A stretch of 64,000 nucleotides of DNA from JBBDQZ01 sp040905705 (GCA_040905705.1 JBBDQZ010000024.1:80895-144894); one strand, 5' to 3'. Counted from the stretch's first letter, positions 44,541-53,681 are shown. The notes: generated from the sequence alone by a model not told the origin. Program-made: numbers and translations.

Positions 44541-45158
44541 ATGAGCTATTCATATACCGGCATTTTACTTTTCTGCATTACACTGATATCAACCACATCG
44601 TCAGAAAGCCAGATTCGATTAGAAATTGGCAAAAAAGCACCGGATTTCGTATTAAAAGATGTGAGTGGAAAAAGCCATGCTCTATCCGATTATGAAAATA
44701 ACTTTGTAGTACTGGAATGGCTTAACCATGATTGTCCTTTTGTATCCAAACATTACAACTCTGGTAATATGCAAAAGCTGCAAGAATACTATCGAGACCT
44801 CGGAGTTATTTGGTTATCCATCTTATCATCCGCTCCCGGTTCCCCGGGGCACTTGACACCTGAACAAGCAAGAACTATTACGAGAGAACATAGAGCTAGA
44901 CCCCATGGCGTATTGCTGGATCAGGAAGGAAAAGTCAGACGCGCATACGATGCTCGTGTAACTCCACAGATGTATATTATTAATCCATATGGTGTATTAG
45001 AGTATATGGGGGCTATTGACAACAGACCTACAGATAATCCTGCTGATATTGACAGAGCTCGCAATTTTGTAAATGAGGCGTTACACAATCTACTAAACGG
45101 ATTACCCGTTGAGGTAACTATATACCAGCCTTACGGTTGTCCGGTAGTAACCCCATAG
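44541..45158 (+). CDS. Exported redoxin (AhpC/TSA-type thioredoxin-fold protein)
   Basis: 205 residues with a short signal peptide (MSYSYTGILLFCITLISTTS, cleavage near SES). The thioredoxin-like part begins IGKKAPDFVLKDVSGKSHAL and has a single active-site cysteine in LNHDCPFVSKHY, followed by GVIWLSILSS and VTPQMYIINPYGVLEYMGAI with the cis-proline. A second Cys lies near the C-terminus (YQPYGCPVVTP), a pattern seen in this periplasmic redoxin group. It is probably a periplasmic peroxidase or thiol reductase. A Shine-Dalgarno-like AAGGA precedes the ATG. A MarR gene follows after 145 bp. Confidence 0.82.
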   Translation: MSYSYTGILLFCITLISTTSSESQIRLEIGKKAPDFVLKDVSGKSHALSDYENNFVVLEWLNHDCPFVSKHYNSGNMQKLQEYYRDLGVIWLSILSSAPGSPGHLTPEQARTITREHRARPHGVLLDQEGKVRRAYDARVTPQMYIINPYGVLEYMGAIDNRPTDNPADIDRARNFVNEALHNLLNGLPVEVTIYQPYGCPVVTP

Positions 45159-45167
45159 ACAGAGTGC

Positions 45168-45187
45168 TTAAACAAAACGTTGTTTAA
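45168..45187. other. Inverted repeat after the redoxin gene
   Basis: TTAAACAA-AACG-TTGTTTAA, perfect 8-bp arms. AT-rich; could be a weak terminator or a regulator site before marR. Confidence 0.45.
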
Positions 45188-45216
45188 ATAGACGGATTTT
45201 AGTAAAACCAATTTTT

Positions 45217-45257
45217 ACGTTTAAACGTTAATTGTTGCAACATATAATTTAATTTTG
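45217..45257 (+). promoter_or_regulatory. Candidate marR promoter/operator region
   Basis: Two perfect palindromes, ACGTTTAAACGT (45217-45228) and TGTTGCAACA (45233-45242), lie just upstream of TAATTTTG (45250-45257), an exact TAnnTTTG -7 box. This layout suits autoregulation by the MarR protein; the -33 element is not clear. Confidence 0.4.
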
Positions 45258-45303
45258 TATTCTCCAGTCATAGAATTTTCCACTTTCTAAGTCACATAAA
45301 GTC

Positions 45304-45759
45304 ATGTCGCTGGAAAACGAAGTTAAACAACCGAAATTTCGGAACAATCGACATCGCGCCGTAGTAAATGTTCTGTTCACCTACAGTAATGTCGCTTCAC
45401 GGCTACAAAAGATATTGAATAGTTATAATCTAACCCTTCAACAATTTAATATCCTTAGAATACTACGACGACAATATCCGGAACCGGCCTGTAATTGTAC
45501 GCTCCGTGATCAAATGTTTGATGCACGCTCCGATGTGACTAGAATCGTTGACCGTCTTATAAAGGAAAATCTTGTAATGAGAGATCATTGTACCCATGAC
45601 CGCCGAAAAGTAAATATTACCATTACCAGCAAAGGCTTAAATATCCTCAAAGATATGGATCCATTAAATGAACAGATGGATGGTGTAATGGCTTCATTAA
45701 CAGAGCAGGAGTTATCGGAATTGAACCGGCTACTGGACAAGATTCGTAATAGTCATTAA
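45304..45759 (+). CDS. MarR-family transcriptional regulator
   Basis: 151 residues. Winged-helix dimeric repressor fold: helical N-terminus, ILNSYNLTLQQFNILRILRR (helices 2-3), the recognition region LRDQMFDARSDVTRIVDRLI and the wing DHCTHDRRKVNITITSKGLN. There is one CxC pair (ACNC, around residue 60) that could sense redox state. It lies between the redoxin gene and an ECF sigma factor gene (48 bp downstream), so an oxidative or envelope stress role is plausible but unproven. Confidence 0.88.
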   Translation: MSLENEVKQPKFRNNRHRAVVNVLFTYSNVASRLQKILNSYNLTLQQFNILRILRRQYPEPACNCTLRDQMFDARSDVTRIVDRLIKENLVMRDHCTHDRRKVNITITSKGLNILKDMDPLNEQMDGVMASLTEQELSELNRLLDKIRNSH

Positions 45760-45807
45760 ACCTTAGGGGCATTTATCTAACAGGCGTAACTCGAATCGGG
45801 AGATATC

Positions 45808-46386
45808 ATGACAACTCAATTAACAGCTGAAGAAATTCAAAAGCAGGAAGATTTCAGTGCGGAAATATTACCGCATCTTGATGCAACCTACAACTACGCC
45901 CTTCGACTTACGACAGATCCTAATGATGCCGAAGATCTGTTGCAGGACAGTATTGTGAAAGCGTATCGTTTCTTTAGCAGTTATCAAAAGGGTACCAATG
46001 CTCGTGCATGGCTGTACCGCATTGTCAAAAACTCTTATATCAACAATTACCGGAAAGCCTCCCGACAACCACCCAAAGTTGACTACGACGAAGTAGCAAC
46101 CTATTACGAGACCATTAGAAGTGAACAAAGCGATACTTCAGATCTTCAGACACAGTACTTTCGCAAAGAATACGACGACGATTTCGCCAAAGCTCTGGAA
46201 GAATTACCTGAAGACTTCAGAACACCATTGTTATTATGCGATGTGGAAGATTTTACTTACGAAGAAATTGCCAATATGCTCGATGTTCCCATAGGAACTG
46301 TGCGATCCAGACTTCACCGGGGTCGTAATCTTCTGAAGGAGAAAATCAAGGATGTAGCTAAAAACCGGGGATATCTTCAAAATTGA
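45808..46386 (+). CDS. ECF-type sigma-70 family sigma factor
   Basis: 192 residues. Region 2 (about 20-90) has NYALRLTTDPNDAEDLLQDS, VKAYRFFSSYQKGTNARAWL and YRIVKNSYINNYRKASRQP. Region 4 (about 125-180) has ALEELPEDFRTPLLLCDVED and FTYEEIANMLDVPIGTVRSR. A good RBS (GGGAG) precedes the ATG. No anti-sigma gene is next to it; the downstream gene is convergent. It may be cotranscribed with marR. Confidence 0.93.
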   Translation: MTTQLTAEEIQKQEDFSAEILPHLDATYNYALRLTTDPNDAEDLLQDSIVKAYRFFSSYQKGTNARAWLYRIVKNSYINNYRKASRQPPKVDYDEVATYYETIRSEQSDTSDLQTQYFRKEYDDDFAKALEELPEDFRTPLLLCDVEDFTYEEIANMLDVPIGTVRSRLHRGRNLLKEKIKDVAKNRGYLQN

Positions 46387-46452
46387 ATTGATAATATGAA
46401 TCAAAACGTTTTGAATAAAGATATTTTATAATTTCTATAAGAATAGGTACAC

Positions 46453-47040
46453 TTAAAATTTTATATCCAGGCGAAAAGGGCCATTATCATTCCACCAATG
46501 TGCCGCTCTTAAAATATTTGTAATGGTTTTTCCATCACTTATCTCCCCCCGGAATGCATCATTAACAGCTTTTTGAAAAGGCATACGAACAGGTTTGACA
46601 AATTCATCATCATCAACACGGTTGTCCTTAACTTCCAGATTCCAGGTCAAGTACAGATAAATAACTTCATTCGTATAACCGATACTCGGATGGAACAAGC
46701 CAAGCGAAATCCATTGCATTCCACGTATACCACATTCTTCTTCAAGTTCTCTTTTTGCGGTATCAAGTGGATCTTCACCCGGATCAATTTTCCCGGCAGG
46801 AACTTCCAGAAAGTTTTGATGCAATGGATAACGATGCTGTTTGACCAATTGTATATCCCCGTTTTTGAAAACCGGCAGCACTGCGGAAGCGCCCGGGTGA
46901 TCGATCCATTCTCTTACCGATTCGTTTCCGTTTGGCAAAGTTACCCGATCCTTAAACACATGGAGTAAAGTTCCTGAGTAGACATTATCCGAACTGATTT
47001 TCCTCTCTAACAGTGATTGGTCGGTTTCTTTCGTGTTCAT
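46453..47040 (-). CDS. Nudix hydrolase, ADP-ribose pyrophosphatase-like
   Basis: 195 residues. The Nudix box is complete (GKIDPGEDPLDTAKRELEEE followed by CGI). Surrounding features, EWIDHPGASAVLPVFKNGDI, QHRYPLHQNFLEVPAG and SPSIGYTNEVIYLY-like, match the NudF/ADP-ribose pyrophosphatase branch, which hydrolyses ADP-sugars to AMP and sugar phosphate. Substrate by family only. It converges on the ECF sigma gene and diverges from pgsA. Confidence 0.88.
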   Translation of the reverse strand: MNTKETDQSLLERKISSDNVYSGTLLHVFKDRVTLPNGNESVREWIDHPGASAVLPVFKNGDIQLVKQHRYPLHQNFLEVPAGKIDPGEDPLDTAKRELEEECGIRGMQWISLGLFHPSIGYTNEVIYLYLTWNLEVKDNRVDDDEFVKPVRMPFQKAVNDAFRGEISDGKTITNILRAAHWWNDNGPFRLDIKF

Positions 47041-47194
47041 CTATTTAATTTATATTTTACGTTCCCGATAAATGGAATACCTGATGTTAGAAAAAAAGGT
47101 ACATTACAGAGGGACCTGCTTCATTCCCATAAAAACAGGCCTCGTAAATCTGTCGGCGCCCGTATTAGCATACAGATTCCAAACATAGAGTATT

Positions 47195-47788
47195 GTGACT
47201 GAAGCTAAGAATATTGATGGAAAAATCATTCCAGTAAAACAGGAAGTGCTTACACTTGCCAATGCAATCTCTTTGTCACGGGCTCTTATTGCGGTTCCGA
47301 TTTTATATTTTCATCACGCTTCAGGCAAGGAAGCAACATGGTTGATTACAACGTTCATAGGCTACGCTTTTATTTCGGACTACCTGGACGGACTAGTAGC
47401 TCGTAAAATGAAACAGGTGACCGAGTTTGGAAAAATTGCCGATCCTCTTGCTGATAAAATTTGTGGTTCCATACTGTTTGTTTACGGAGTGTTCATCGAA
47501 ATTATTCCCGCTTTCTTCCTGTTTATACTCTTGATTCGAGACGGATTGATCCTGGCCGGTTCACTTATGATCAAGCGTAAACGTGGAAAATATGCCATGT
47601 CTGTCATATCAGGAAAAATCACCGTAAATATACTGGCTATTTACTGGATAGTCGCATTCTTTTTCCCGCACCGAGAACAAACTATTCAATTTTTAATGCT
47701 GCTAAGCCTTATTTTACTATTGTACTCACTCGGATCATATATACATCGCTATTTTATGATTCAGAAGATGGGGGCGGAATTTAATTGA
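47195..47788 (+). CDS. pgsA: CDP-diacylglycerol-glycerol-3-phosphate 3-phosphatidyltransferase-like protein
   Basis: 197-residue membrane enzyme of the CDP-alcohol phosphatidyltransferase family. The catalytic signature D-x2-DG-x2-AR-x8-G-x3-D-x3-D is intact (DYLDGLVARKMKQVTEFGKI followed by ADPLAD). Five or six membrane helices follow the pattern of PgsA, which makes phosphatidylglycerol phosphate. The start is a GTG at 47195. Other family members make phosphatidylinositol or cardiolipin, so the exact alcohol is inferred. ftsY follows after 66 bp. Confidence 0.85.
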   Translation: MTEAKNIDGKIIPVKQEVLTLANAISLSRALIAVPILYFHHASGKEATWLITTFIGYAFISDYLDGLVARKMKQVTEFGKIADPLADKICGSILFVYGVFIEIIPAFFLFILLIRDGLILAGSLMIKRKRGKYAMSVISGKITVNILAIYWIVAFFFPHREQTIQFLMLLSLILLLYSLGSYIHRYFMIQKMGAEFN

Positions 47789-47854
47789 GAATGTGAACAG
47801 GGGTAATTATTTCGGACCACCGAAATCAAGCCACTTAAAACGGGATTATTTTTT

Positions 47855-48832
47855 ATGGGATTCTTGGATAAACTGGGTTTTGGCCAGAAACAAAAAAAGC
47901 TGGAAGATGGACTCAAGAAAACACGGTCCGGCTTTCTTGACAACATAGGAAAAGCACTTGTCGGAAAAGACAAGGTCGACGATGATGTTCTGGACAATCT
48001 GGAAGAGATACTAATCACCTCCGATGTGGGTGTAAAAACAACCCTGGAAATTATCCGGCGAATAGAGTCTCGAGTTGCAAAAGACAAATTTCTCAACAGT
48101 AACGAGTTTGAAAATATCTTAAAGGATGAAATTATAAACCTGTTAAGAGAAAATGAGCCGGACCGTCCAGCTGAATTCAATGCTGAGCTGAAAAATAAAC
48201 CCCATGTGATCATGGTGGCTGGTGTCAACGGGGTCGGAAAAACCACAACCATCGGAAAGCTTGCCCGTATGTACAAAATGGCTGGTAAGAGGGTAATGCT
48301 CGGTGCGGGTGACACTTTTCGTGCAGGGGCCGTTGAGCAGCTGAAAATATGGAGTGAACGAGCAGATGTGCCTGTGATTCAGCAAGGTCAGGGCGCAGAC
48401 CCTGCTGCCGTTGCATATGATACTGTTGCCTCCGCAAAAGCTAAAGATGCCGATATCGTTCTGCTTGATACAGCCGGAAGACTGCATAACCGGGGTGCCC
48501 TGATGGATGAACTTGGAAAAATTAAGCGTGTCATGGGAAAGGTGGTCGACGGAGCACCTCACGAAACACTTCTGGTATTGGATGCTTCAACCGGGCAAAA
48601 TGCTTTTCAGCAAGCCCGGGCGTTTACTGATGTGGTTGACGTAACAGGTCTTGCACTGACCAAATTGGATGGAACTGCAAAGGGCGGGATTGTCATAGGA
48701 ATTTCATATGAAATGTCCATCCCTGTGAAATATATCGGGATAGGTGAAACTATAGAGGATTTACAAGTATTTGATCGTGCCCGTTTTGTATCAGCACTTT
48801 TTGAAAAAAATCTCCCTGAAAAAAACAATTGA
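47855..48832 (+). CDS. ftsY: Signal recognition particle receptor FtsY
   Basis: 325 residues: a short N-terminus without the long acidic A domain of E. coli, the N domain (about 25-110, VDDDVLDNLEEILITSDVGV) and the GTPase G domain with P-loop GVNGVGKTTTIGKLA (about 124), GDTFRAGAVEQLKIW, DTAGRLHNRGALMDELGKI, LDASTGQNAF, TKLDGTAKGG and YIGIGETIEDLQVF. It recruits SRP-ribosome complexes to the membrane. An IS element begins about 40 bp after its stop. Confidence 0.97.
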   Translation: MGFLDKLGFGQKQKKLEDGLKKTRSGFLDNIGKALVGKDKVDDDVLDNLEEILITSDVGVKTTLEIIRRIESRVAKDKFLNSNEFENILKDEIINLLRENEPDRPAEFNAELKNKPHVIMVAGVNGVGKTTTIGKLARMYKMAGKRVMLGAGDTFRAGAVEQLKIWSERADVPVIQQGQGADPAAVAYDTVASAKAKDADIVLLDTAGRLHNRGALMDELGKIKRVMGKVVDGAPHETLLVLDASTGQNAFQQARAFTDVVDVTGLALTKLDGTAKGGIVIGISYEMSIPVKYIGIGETIEDLQVFDRARFVSALFEKNLPEKNN

Positions 48833-48875
48833 TGAAAGCTTTTTTGTAACTCTGCTTGTAAGATTCCCGGGATGT

Positions 48876-50017
48876 TGACACTTGTAAATTAGGCGATTCG
48901 TCTTAATTTACTACTATGAAAAAATCCCGATTCAGTGAAAACCAAATCGTTGCTATCCTCAACAAAGCTCAGCAAGGCATGAAAGTGGTCGATATCTGCC
49001 GTGAGCACGGTATCAGTGATGCCACATTCTATAACTGGCGCAGTAAGTACGGAGGATTGAGCGTCAGCGAACTTAAACGTATCAAAGAGCTTGAAGCCGA
49101 GAATACACGCCTGAAACGTATGTATGCTGAGCTGAGCCTTACCAACGATGCGCTGAAGGATGTACTGGAAAAAAAGTACGGGGGCCTGTAGAACGAAAAG
49201 AACTTGCTCTGTCATTGATTGGCGAGCATGGAATGTCGGTTCTCCAGGCCAGTAAAATAACCCGGTTGGCTCGTTCGACGATTACCTATGAAACCCGCTC
49301 TAAAGTCGATGATGATCCCTGGATCACCTTGCTTGGCCAGTTGGTCGAAAAGCATCCGGGAATCGGGTTCTGGAAGTGTTATCGACGCCTGCGTCTTCAG
49401 GGCCATGTGATCAATCATAAGCGGTTGTATCGGATATATACGAAAATGGGACTGAATATTCGGCGCAGAGCCAAGAAACGATTGCCTGCACGAGCCAAAC
49501 AACAGCTATTTGTCCCAGACGGGCCGAATAAAGTCTGGAGCATGGATTTTATGCACGACAGCCTTTGGGATGGACGCTGTTTTCGATTGTTGAATATTCT
49601 GGATGATTACAACCGCCAGGTTCTTTGGATCGAAACCGATTTGAGTTTGCCGGCCCAGCGTGTTACACGTGTCCTGGAATACCTGAAGGAGTCCCGTGGG
49701 CTACCGGAAATGATTCGTGTGGACAATGGCCCGGAGCTGATTAGTCTTAAAATGGAAATTTGGTGCCGCGAGAATAGTGTGACGCTGGTTTTTATTCAAC
49801 CGGGCAAACCCACGCAAAACGCCTTTATTGAACGATTTAACCGAACGCTTCGCGATGAAGTGCTTAACGCATACATTTTCAAATCCTTACCAGATGTTCG
49901 CGATCGTATGGAAACATTTATCTTTGATTACAACCATAACCGGCCGCATGACAGCCTGGGAAACCAGACCCCTATGCAGCTTTACCAAAAACACGAATCC
50001 CTAAGTTTACAATTGCA
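48876..50017 (+). mobile_element. IS3-family insertion sequence (boundaries approximate)
   Basis: About 1.14 kb carrying orfA and orfB. Ends are imperfect inverted repeats of about 25 bp: left TGACACTTGTAAATTAGG from 48876, right (reverse complement) TGCAATTGTAAACTTAGG ending 50017. No target duplication is visible, and the orfB stop (50025-50027) lies just outside the inferred right end, so the right boundary may be a few bases further. It sits between convergent ftsY and the M28 peptidase gene and disrupts no recognisable gene. Confidence 0.85.
48916..49191 (+). CDS. IS3-family transposase OrfA
   Basis: 91 residues. HTH protein of the IS3 type: KKSRFSENQIVAILNKAQQG, VVDICREHGISDATFYNWRS and a leucine-zipper segment IKELEAENTRLKRMYAELSL. 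The end of the gene has a slippery A-AAA-AAG heptamer (49170-49176), in frame. A -1 shift there joins the orfB frame to make the OrfAB transposase. Confidence 0.95.
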   Translation: MKKSRFSENQIVAILNKAQQGMKVVDICREHGISDATFYNWRSKYGGLSVSELKRIKELEAENTRLKRMYAELSLTNDALKDVLEKKYGGL

Positions 50018-50027
50018 AGATTTTTAG
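49215..50027 (+). CDS. IS3-family transposase OrfB (DDE integrase domain)
   Basis: 270 residues from the first ATG; normally translated as a -1 fusion with OrfA, for which the frame is open back to the slippery site (VRGPVERKELALSLIGEHG). An N-terminal HTH_21-like segment is followed by an rve integrase core. The DDE triad appears intact in WSMDFMHDSL, IRVDNGPELIS and NAFIERFNRTLRDEVL. No stop or frameshift breaks it, so the element may still be active. Confidence 0.95.
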   Translation: MIGEHGMSVLQASKITRLARSTITYETRSKVDDDPWITLLGQLVEKHPGIGFWKCYRRLRLQGHVINHKRLYRIYTKMGLNIRRRAKKRLPARAKQQLFVPDGPNKVWSMDFMHDSLWDGRCFRLLNILDDYNRQVLWIETDLSLPAQRVTRVLEYLKESRGLPEMIRVDNGPELISLKMEIWCRENSVTLVFIQPGKPTQNAFIERFNRTLRDEVLNAYIFKSLPDVRDRMETFIFDYNHNRPHDSLGNQTPMQLYQKHESLSLQLQDF

Positions 50028-50108
50028 GGAAGCTTACATGCTCATATATTTTAATACCGATTTATACCATTTTAGAAAAATCTTAACCGGAAAAAATAAA
50101 ATTCAAAC

Positions 50109-51815
50109 TTATGGAAGCTCACGTTCTGTTTCGAGCTGTTCCTTGGTTTCTGCCAGCCTCCATACAAGATCCGTAATCAGTTTCGCTCTTGATGAAATTA
50201 ACGACCAGGAGAGCCGGTCCGGCGTATCCGAAGGAACATGATAATGATCGTGCAGCCCTGAAAAGAAAAAGACAAAAGGCACCCCTATTTCACCGAAAGC
50301 CCAGTGGTCACTTCTTCTGTAAAGTGAAGAGGGGTGGTTAATGTCATTGTACAATTCATCCAGTTTCAGATTTACCGTTGACTTATTCGCATCATTTACC
50401 AATGCTTCCAGCTTGGACGAAACGAGTCCTGCACCAATTATATAAATATAGGAGGTATCCTTCCTTCCTGAATACTCGATATCCACACTGCCAATCATAT
50501 CGACATTTACATTAGCTGTAACATTATTATTTGGAAAAAGTGGATTTGCCACATAGTGGCGAGCGCCGATGAGTCCCCACTCCTCTGCCGCTACATGTAA
50601 AAAAACTATTGTTCGGGAAGGTCGATACCCCTCATCTGCAGCCTGGCGGAAGGCATCTGCGATCTGAATTAAAACCGAGGTCCCGCTTGCATTGTCATCC
50701 GCACCGTTAAAAATAATGTCATTGTGTTCATTTGGTTCACCAAGTCCCAAATGGTCATAATGTGCTGTCAAAATTACGATTTCATTTTTTAATGAATCAT
50801 CGACACCGGGAATTATTGAAATGATATTATGCTCCTCGAACTTCCGATGGTTTGTTAAAGGACTGTTTTTAAAGCGATAGCCGGTAATCTCCGGGGCGGC
50901 AGACGTTTCAGGTATACTCCAATAGGTTCGGAGACTATCCAGCTGGCTCAGGTCATGAAGCCCAAGCATTCTCGCTGCAAGCTCGGGATGTACAGAATAT
51001 GCAACATTTGTCGATGAATGTGCTCCACGAAAAAATCCGTCTTTTCGTATAGCAAGGGGACGCTCAAGCTGGTTACTCATGAAAACAGCTTCTTTTTCCC
51101 ATTGTTCCGGATCATGGTCTGAGATAAAAATCACACCGGATGATCCATAATCAGATATTATTTTATGCACAAGATTCGTTCGAGAAATGGATTTACTGTT
51201 GTCGGCAGATGAATTTGAACTATATCTCTGCTGCTCTTCAAATACCATGATCCAAGCACTTTCCAGCGCATCCTCATTTCCTTCAAGTTGAAGATTTCGA
51301 TAGGGGCCATCTGTATGTCCGTACCCCGCAAAAACCACAGGAGCATCGACGGCATTATGCCCTCCCATCAGAGGAAAAAATGAAGCATCTGAACCTTTTT
51401 TTAATATGGATTTATCTGTAAAAAGCGTGTCGTTGTTAATCAGTTTGTAAACTAAAAAAACAGAGGTGTCCCAAAATAATCCTTCGAGTAAAAAAGGCTG
51501 TTTGACAACCTCTAAGTTTTCCATCACATCAAATGATTCCGATGTATAAAATGAATAGAGATAATCGGCCATCTTCGATGAACCGGGCTGGCCGGTTCCC
51601 CGTCCGAGCATGGAATCATCTGCAATGGCTTTTATATGTTTTTGTATAAACGATTGAGAAACGTATGCGGCAGGACTGTCGCCGGAAAAAGTATCCGCTG
51701 AAGAAGATTCTCGAGAAATAAGAGTACAGGAAGTAAATGGTATCAGCAGTTGTAAAAATAACATCAGCCTGAATATACCCCTGTTTTTAAGATAAAATTT
51801 ATTTTCGATCAACAT
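50109..51815 (-). CDS. M28-family zinc peptidase, predicted lipoprotein
   Basis: 568 residues from the ATG at 51815. That start gives a lipoprotein signal peptide (LMLFLQLLIPFTSC, lipobox Cys about residue 30); the longer frame from 51908 has no signal near its start. A PA-like insert (about 150-290, VVFAGYGHTDGPYRNLQLEG) precedes the M28 core with metal-ligand motifs TAHYDHLGLGEP, FNGADDNASGTSVLIQI and HVAAEEWGLIGARHY. A further ligand region is SDHWAFGEIGVPFVFFFSGL. It is probably an aminopeptidase at the envelope. It lies downstream of the IS in convergent orientation. Confidence 0.9.
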   Translation of the reverse strand: MLIENKFYLKNRGIFRLMLFLQLLIPFTSCTLISRESSSADTFSGDSPAAYVSQSFIQKHIKAIADDSMLGRGTGQPGSSKMADYLYSFYTSESFDVMENLEVVKQPFLLEGLFWDTSVFLVYKLINNDTLFTDKSILKKGSDASFFPLMGGHNAVDAPVVFAGYGHTDGPYRNLQLEGNEDALESAWIMVFEEQQRYSSNSSADNSKSISRTNLVHKIISDYGSSGVIFISDHDPEQWEKEAVFMSNQLERPLAIRKDGFFRGAHSSTNVAYSVHPELAARMLGLHDLSQLDSLRTYWSIPETSAAPEITGYRFKNSPLTNHRKFEEHNIISIIPGVDDSLKNEIVILTAHYDHLGLGEPNEHNDIIFNGADDNASGTSVLIQIADAFRQAADEGYRPSRTIVFLHVAAEEWGLIGARHYVANPLFPNNNVTANVNVDMIGSVDIEYSGRKDTSYIYIIGAGLVSSKLEALVNDANKSTVNLKLDELYNDINHPSSLYRRSDHWAFGEIGVPFVFFFSGLHDHYHVPSDTPDRLSWSLISSRAKLITDLVWRLAETKEQLETERELP

Positions 51816-51966
51816 GACTTTGATAACACTATCTAATAAATCCGTATAAAGACCCTTGGAAAATTTACCGTGAAATTGATCTAAATTATGGGAATAACCG
51901 ATTGACACTGGAGAAAATGTTGAATAACGGACATGCTAAAATACTAAATATGGGAATGCATGTCAT

Positions 51967-52716
51967 TCAGTTAGAACGGGATGAAGCAGAAAGTTCGTCG
52001 GGTGAAAAAAGTTCGATATAGAACTCCGTTTGAACTTCTGAAACAAAAAGTTTTACTTCCTTCTCCTTAATCAGTTCCAAAATGGCAAGAAAGGTAATGA
52101 TCACATACATGGTTGTCTTCAGTCCTGAACAAAGTTGGGTAAATGACGATTTACCATGTTTACGAAGATGGTCGACGACATACTCAGATTGTAATTCCAA
52201 ATTGGTTTCATCCGTTTTCACATCATGATAATTTACTACCCGGGTTGCTTTCATAATATGTTTAAAAGCGGTAATCAGATCGATAATCGTTACTTCCCTT
52301 AACGCCTCCCCTGTAAACTCCTGCTCCACTTGATCTGGCTCGATATGGCCTCTGGTATAAGAAAATCTTGCTTTATTTTCCAGGGAGAGCATTTCCTCCG
52401 ATACCTCTTTGTATCGTTTATATTCCAGCAGCGCCTGTACTAACTCGTATCGCGGATCTTCCTCATTAAAATCTTCCTCATCTGTTTCTTCACTTGGTAA
52501 CATCATCCGAGCTTTAATGGACATAAGTGTGCTGGCCATATAAATAAATTCGCTCGCAACAGATAGATCCAGCTCTTCCAGAAACCGGATGTATTCGAGG
52601 AATTGCTGTGTAATATAAGAGATAGGAATATCGTAAATATCCAACTCGTCACGCTTTATAAAAAAAAGCAACAGGTCTAACGGACCTTCAAAATTTTGTA
52701 ATTGTACCCGATACAT
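51967..52716 (-). CDS. scpA: Segregation and condensation protein ScpA
   Basis: 249 residues, kleisin subunit of the SMC-ScpAB complex. N-terminal QNFEGPLDLLLFFIKRDELD, IYDIPISYITQQFLEYIRF, SEFIYMASTLMSIKARMMLP and the C-terminal winged helix (about 170-240, FLAILELIKEKEVKLFVSEV). scpB and smc are not adjacent. Together with parS and ftsK the window holds several chromosome-segregation parts. No gene precedes it for 360 bp. Confidence 0.95.
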   Translation of the reverse strand: MYRVQLQNFEGPLDLLLFFIKRDELDIYDIPISYITQQFLEYIRFLEELDLSVASEFIYMASTLMSIKARMMLPSEETDEEDFNEEDPRYELVQALLEYKRYKEVSEEMLSLENKARFSYTRGHIEPDQVEQEFTGEALREVTIIDLITAFKHIMKATRVVNYHDVKTDETNLELQSEYVVDHLRKHGKSSFTQLCSGLKTTMYVIITFLAILELIKEKEVKLFVSEVQTEFYIELFSPDELSASSRSN

Positions 52717-53076
52717 AAAAATGTATTTATCTTCTCATGATCGAATTTCCGATTGATAGATTTTTGTAGATTTACAGCTAAAGCATGAATAAAATCCATA
52801 TGCATTCTATAAAAAATCTGATATTGAATAACAGACGACAAACAAGTTATTCAAATCTAATATAAAATCCGATATACAGCGTATGACATTAAAAATGTTT
52901 TATTTATCTCCCATACGTGCTTTGACGTTGGAAAATATCGTTTTTTCACTTTTTTTGTATTATAAAAAAAGAAGTCAGACACCATAATTAGTAATCACAA
53001 CAGAAAAAGCCGGGAATAGAAACTGCAAATTTTGATAAACCGGAGCGTGCTGTATCACGGATCCGGAGGTTGATAT
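52717..53076. other. Divergent intergenic region scpA / ECF-like sigma factor
   Basis: 360 AT-rich bases without a convincing ORF. It contains a candidate promoter for the sigma gene (52928-52957) and its ribosome-binding site GGAGGT (about 53064-53069). Confidence 0.6.
52928..52957 (+). promoter_or_regulatory. Candidate promoter of the ECF-like sigma factor gene
   Basis: TTG (52928-52930), a 19-bp spacer and TTTTTTTG (52950-52957), one mismatch from TAnnTTTG. It leaves a leader of about 110 nt. Confidence 0.3.
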
Positions 53077-53622
53077 ATGGATTACTTGAAATTGATTACA
53101 GCTATAAAAAACGGAAAGCAGAAGGAGCTCGACACGCTCTATACCGAAGCTTTTGATATTCTTTGTGGTTACTTGAGGTCTACCATGAGAGCAAATTTAC
53201 CGGACGCCGAGGATTGTGCTCAACATGCTATTATGATGACCATCAAACGGATTCAAAATAACGCCATAAAAGAACCCGAAAGCATCTATTCCTATCTGAT
53301 TCAAAGTGCCAAAAACCGGTATTTACGTGTTCGTTTCGAAAACAACCGAAGTAATTATCAAGATAATATGGAACCGTACATCCCGGTTGAAGAACAAACG
53401 GATTACCTTGTAACGGAAGAGGAGCAACTCGCGCTGGAGAATTGTCTGGAAAAACTCCCGTCCGACTCAAAATCATTTATTGATTTTTGGCTGACTTATC
53501 CAAACTCACAAGCGAGAGATGTCGCTGAAAAGTTCGGGATATCTGTCAATAATGTCTGGATCAAGAAGCACCGGATCATAAAAAAACTAACCGATTGCAT
53601 TGAAAAAAAAATCGGAGAATGA
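53077..53622 (+). CDS. ECF-like RNA polymerase sigma factor
   Basis: 181 residues. Region 2 is recognisable (TLYTEAFDILCGYLRSTMRA, LPDAEDCAQHAIMMTIKRI, SIYSYLIQSAKNRYLRVRFE). Region 4 (about 125-175) has LEKLPSDSKSFIDFWLTYPN and the HTH ARDVAEKFGISVNNVWIKKH. A strong RBS (GGAGGT) precedes the ATG. The gene is followed 59 bp later by a membrane protein resembling an anti-sigma partner, so the two probably form a regulatory pair. Confidence 0.83.
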   Translation: MDYLKLITAIKNGKQKELDTLYTEAFDILCGYLRSTMRANLPDAEDCAQHAIMMTIKRIQNNAIKEPESIYSYLIQSAKNRYLRVRFENNRSNYQDNMEPYIPVEEQTDYLVTEEEQLALENCLEKLPSDSKSFIDFWLTYPNSQARDVAEKFGISVNNVWIKKHRIIKKLTDCIEKKIGE

Positions 53623-53681
53623 ATGTAAGGAATCACGCTTATAGTTGTCATAATAGTAACTCCTTTATTTGAAAGAACAGT

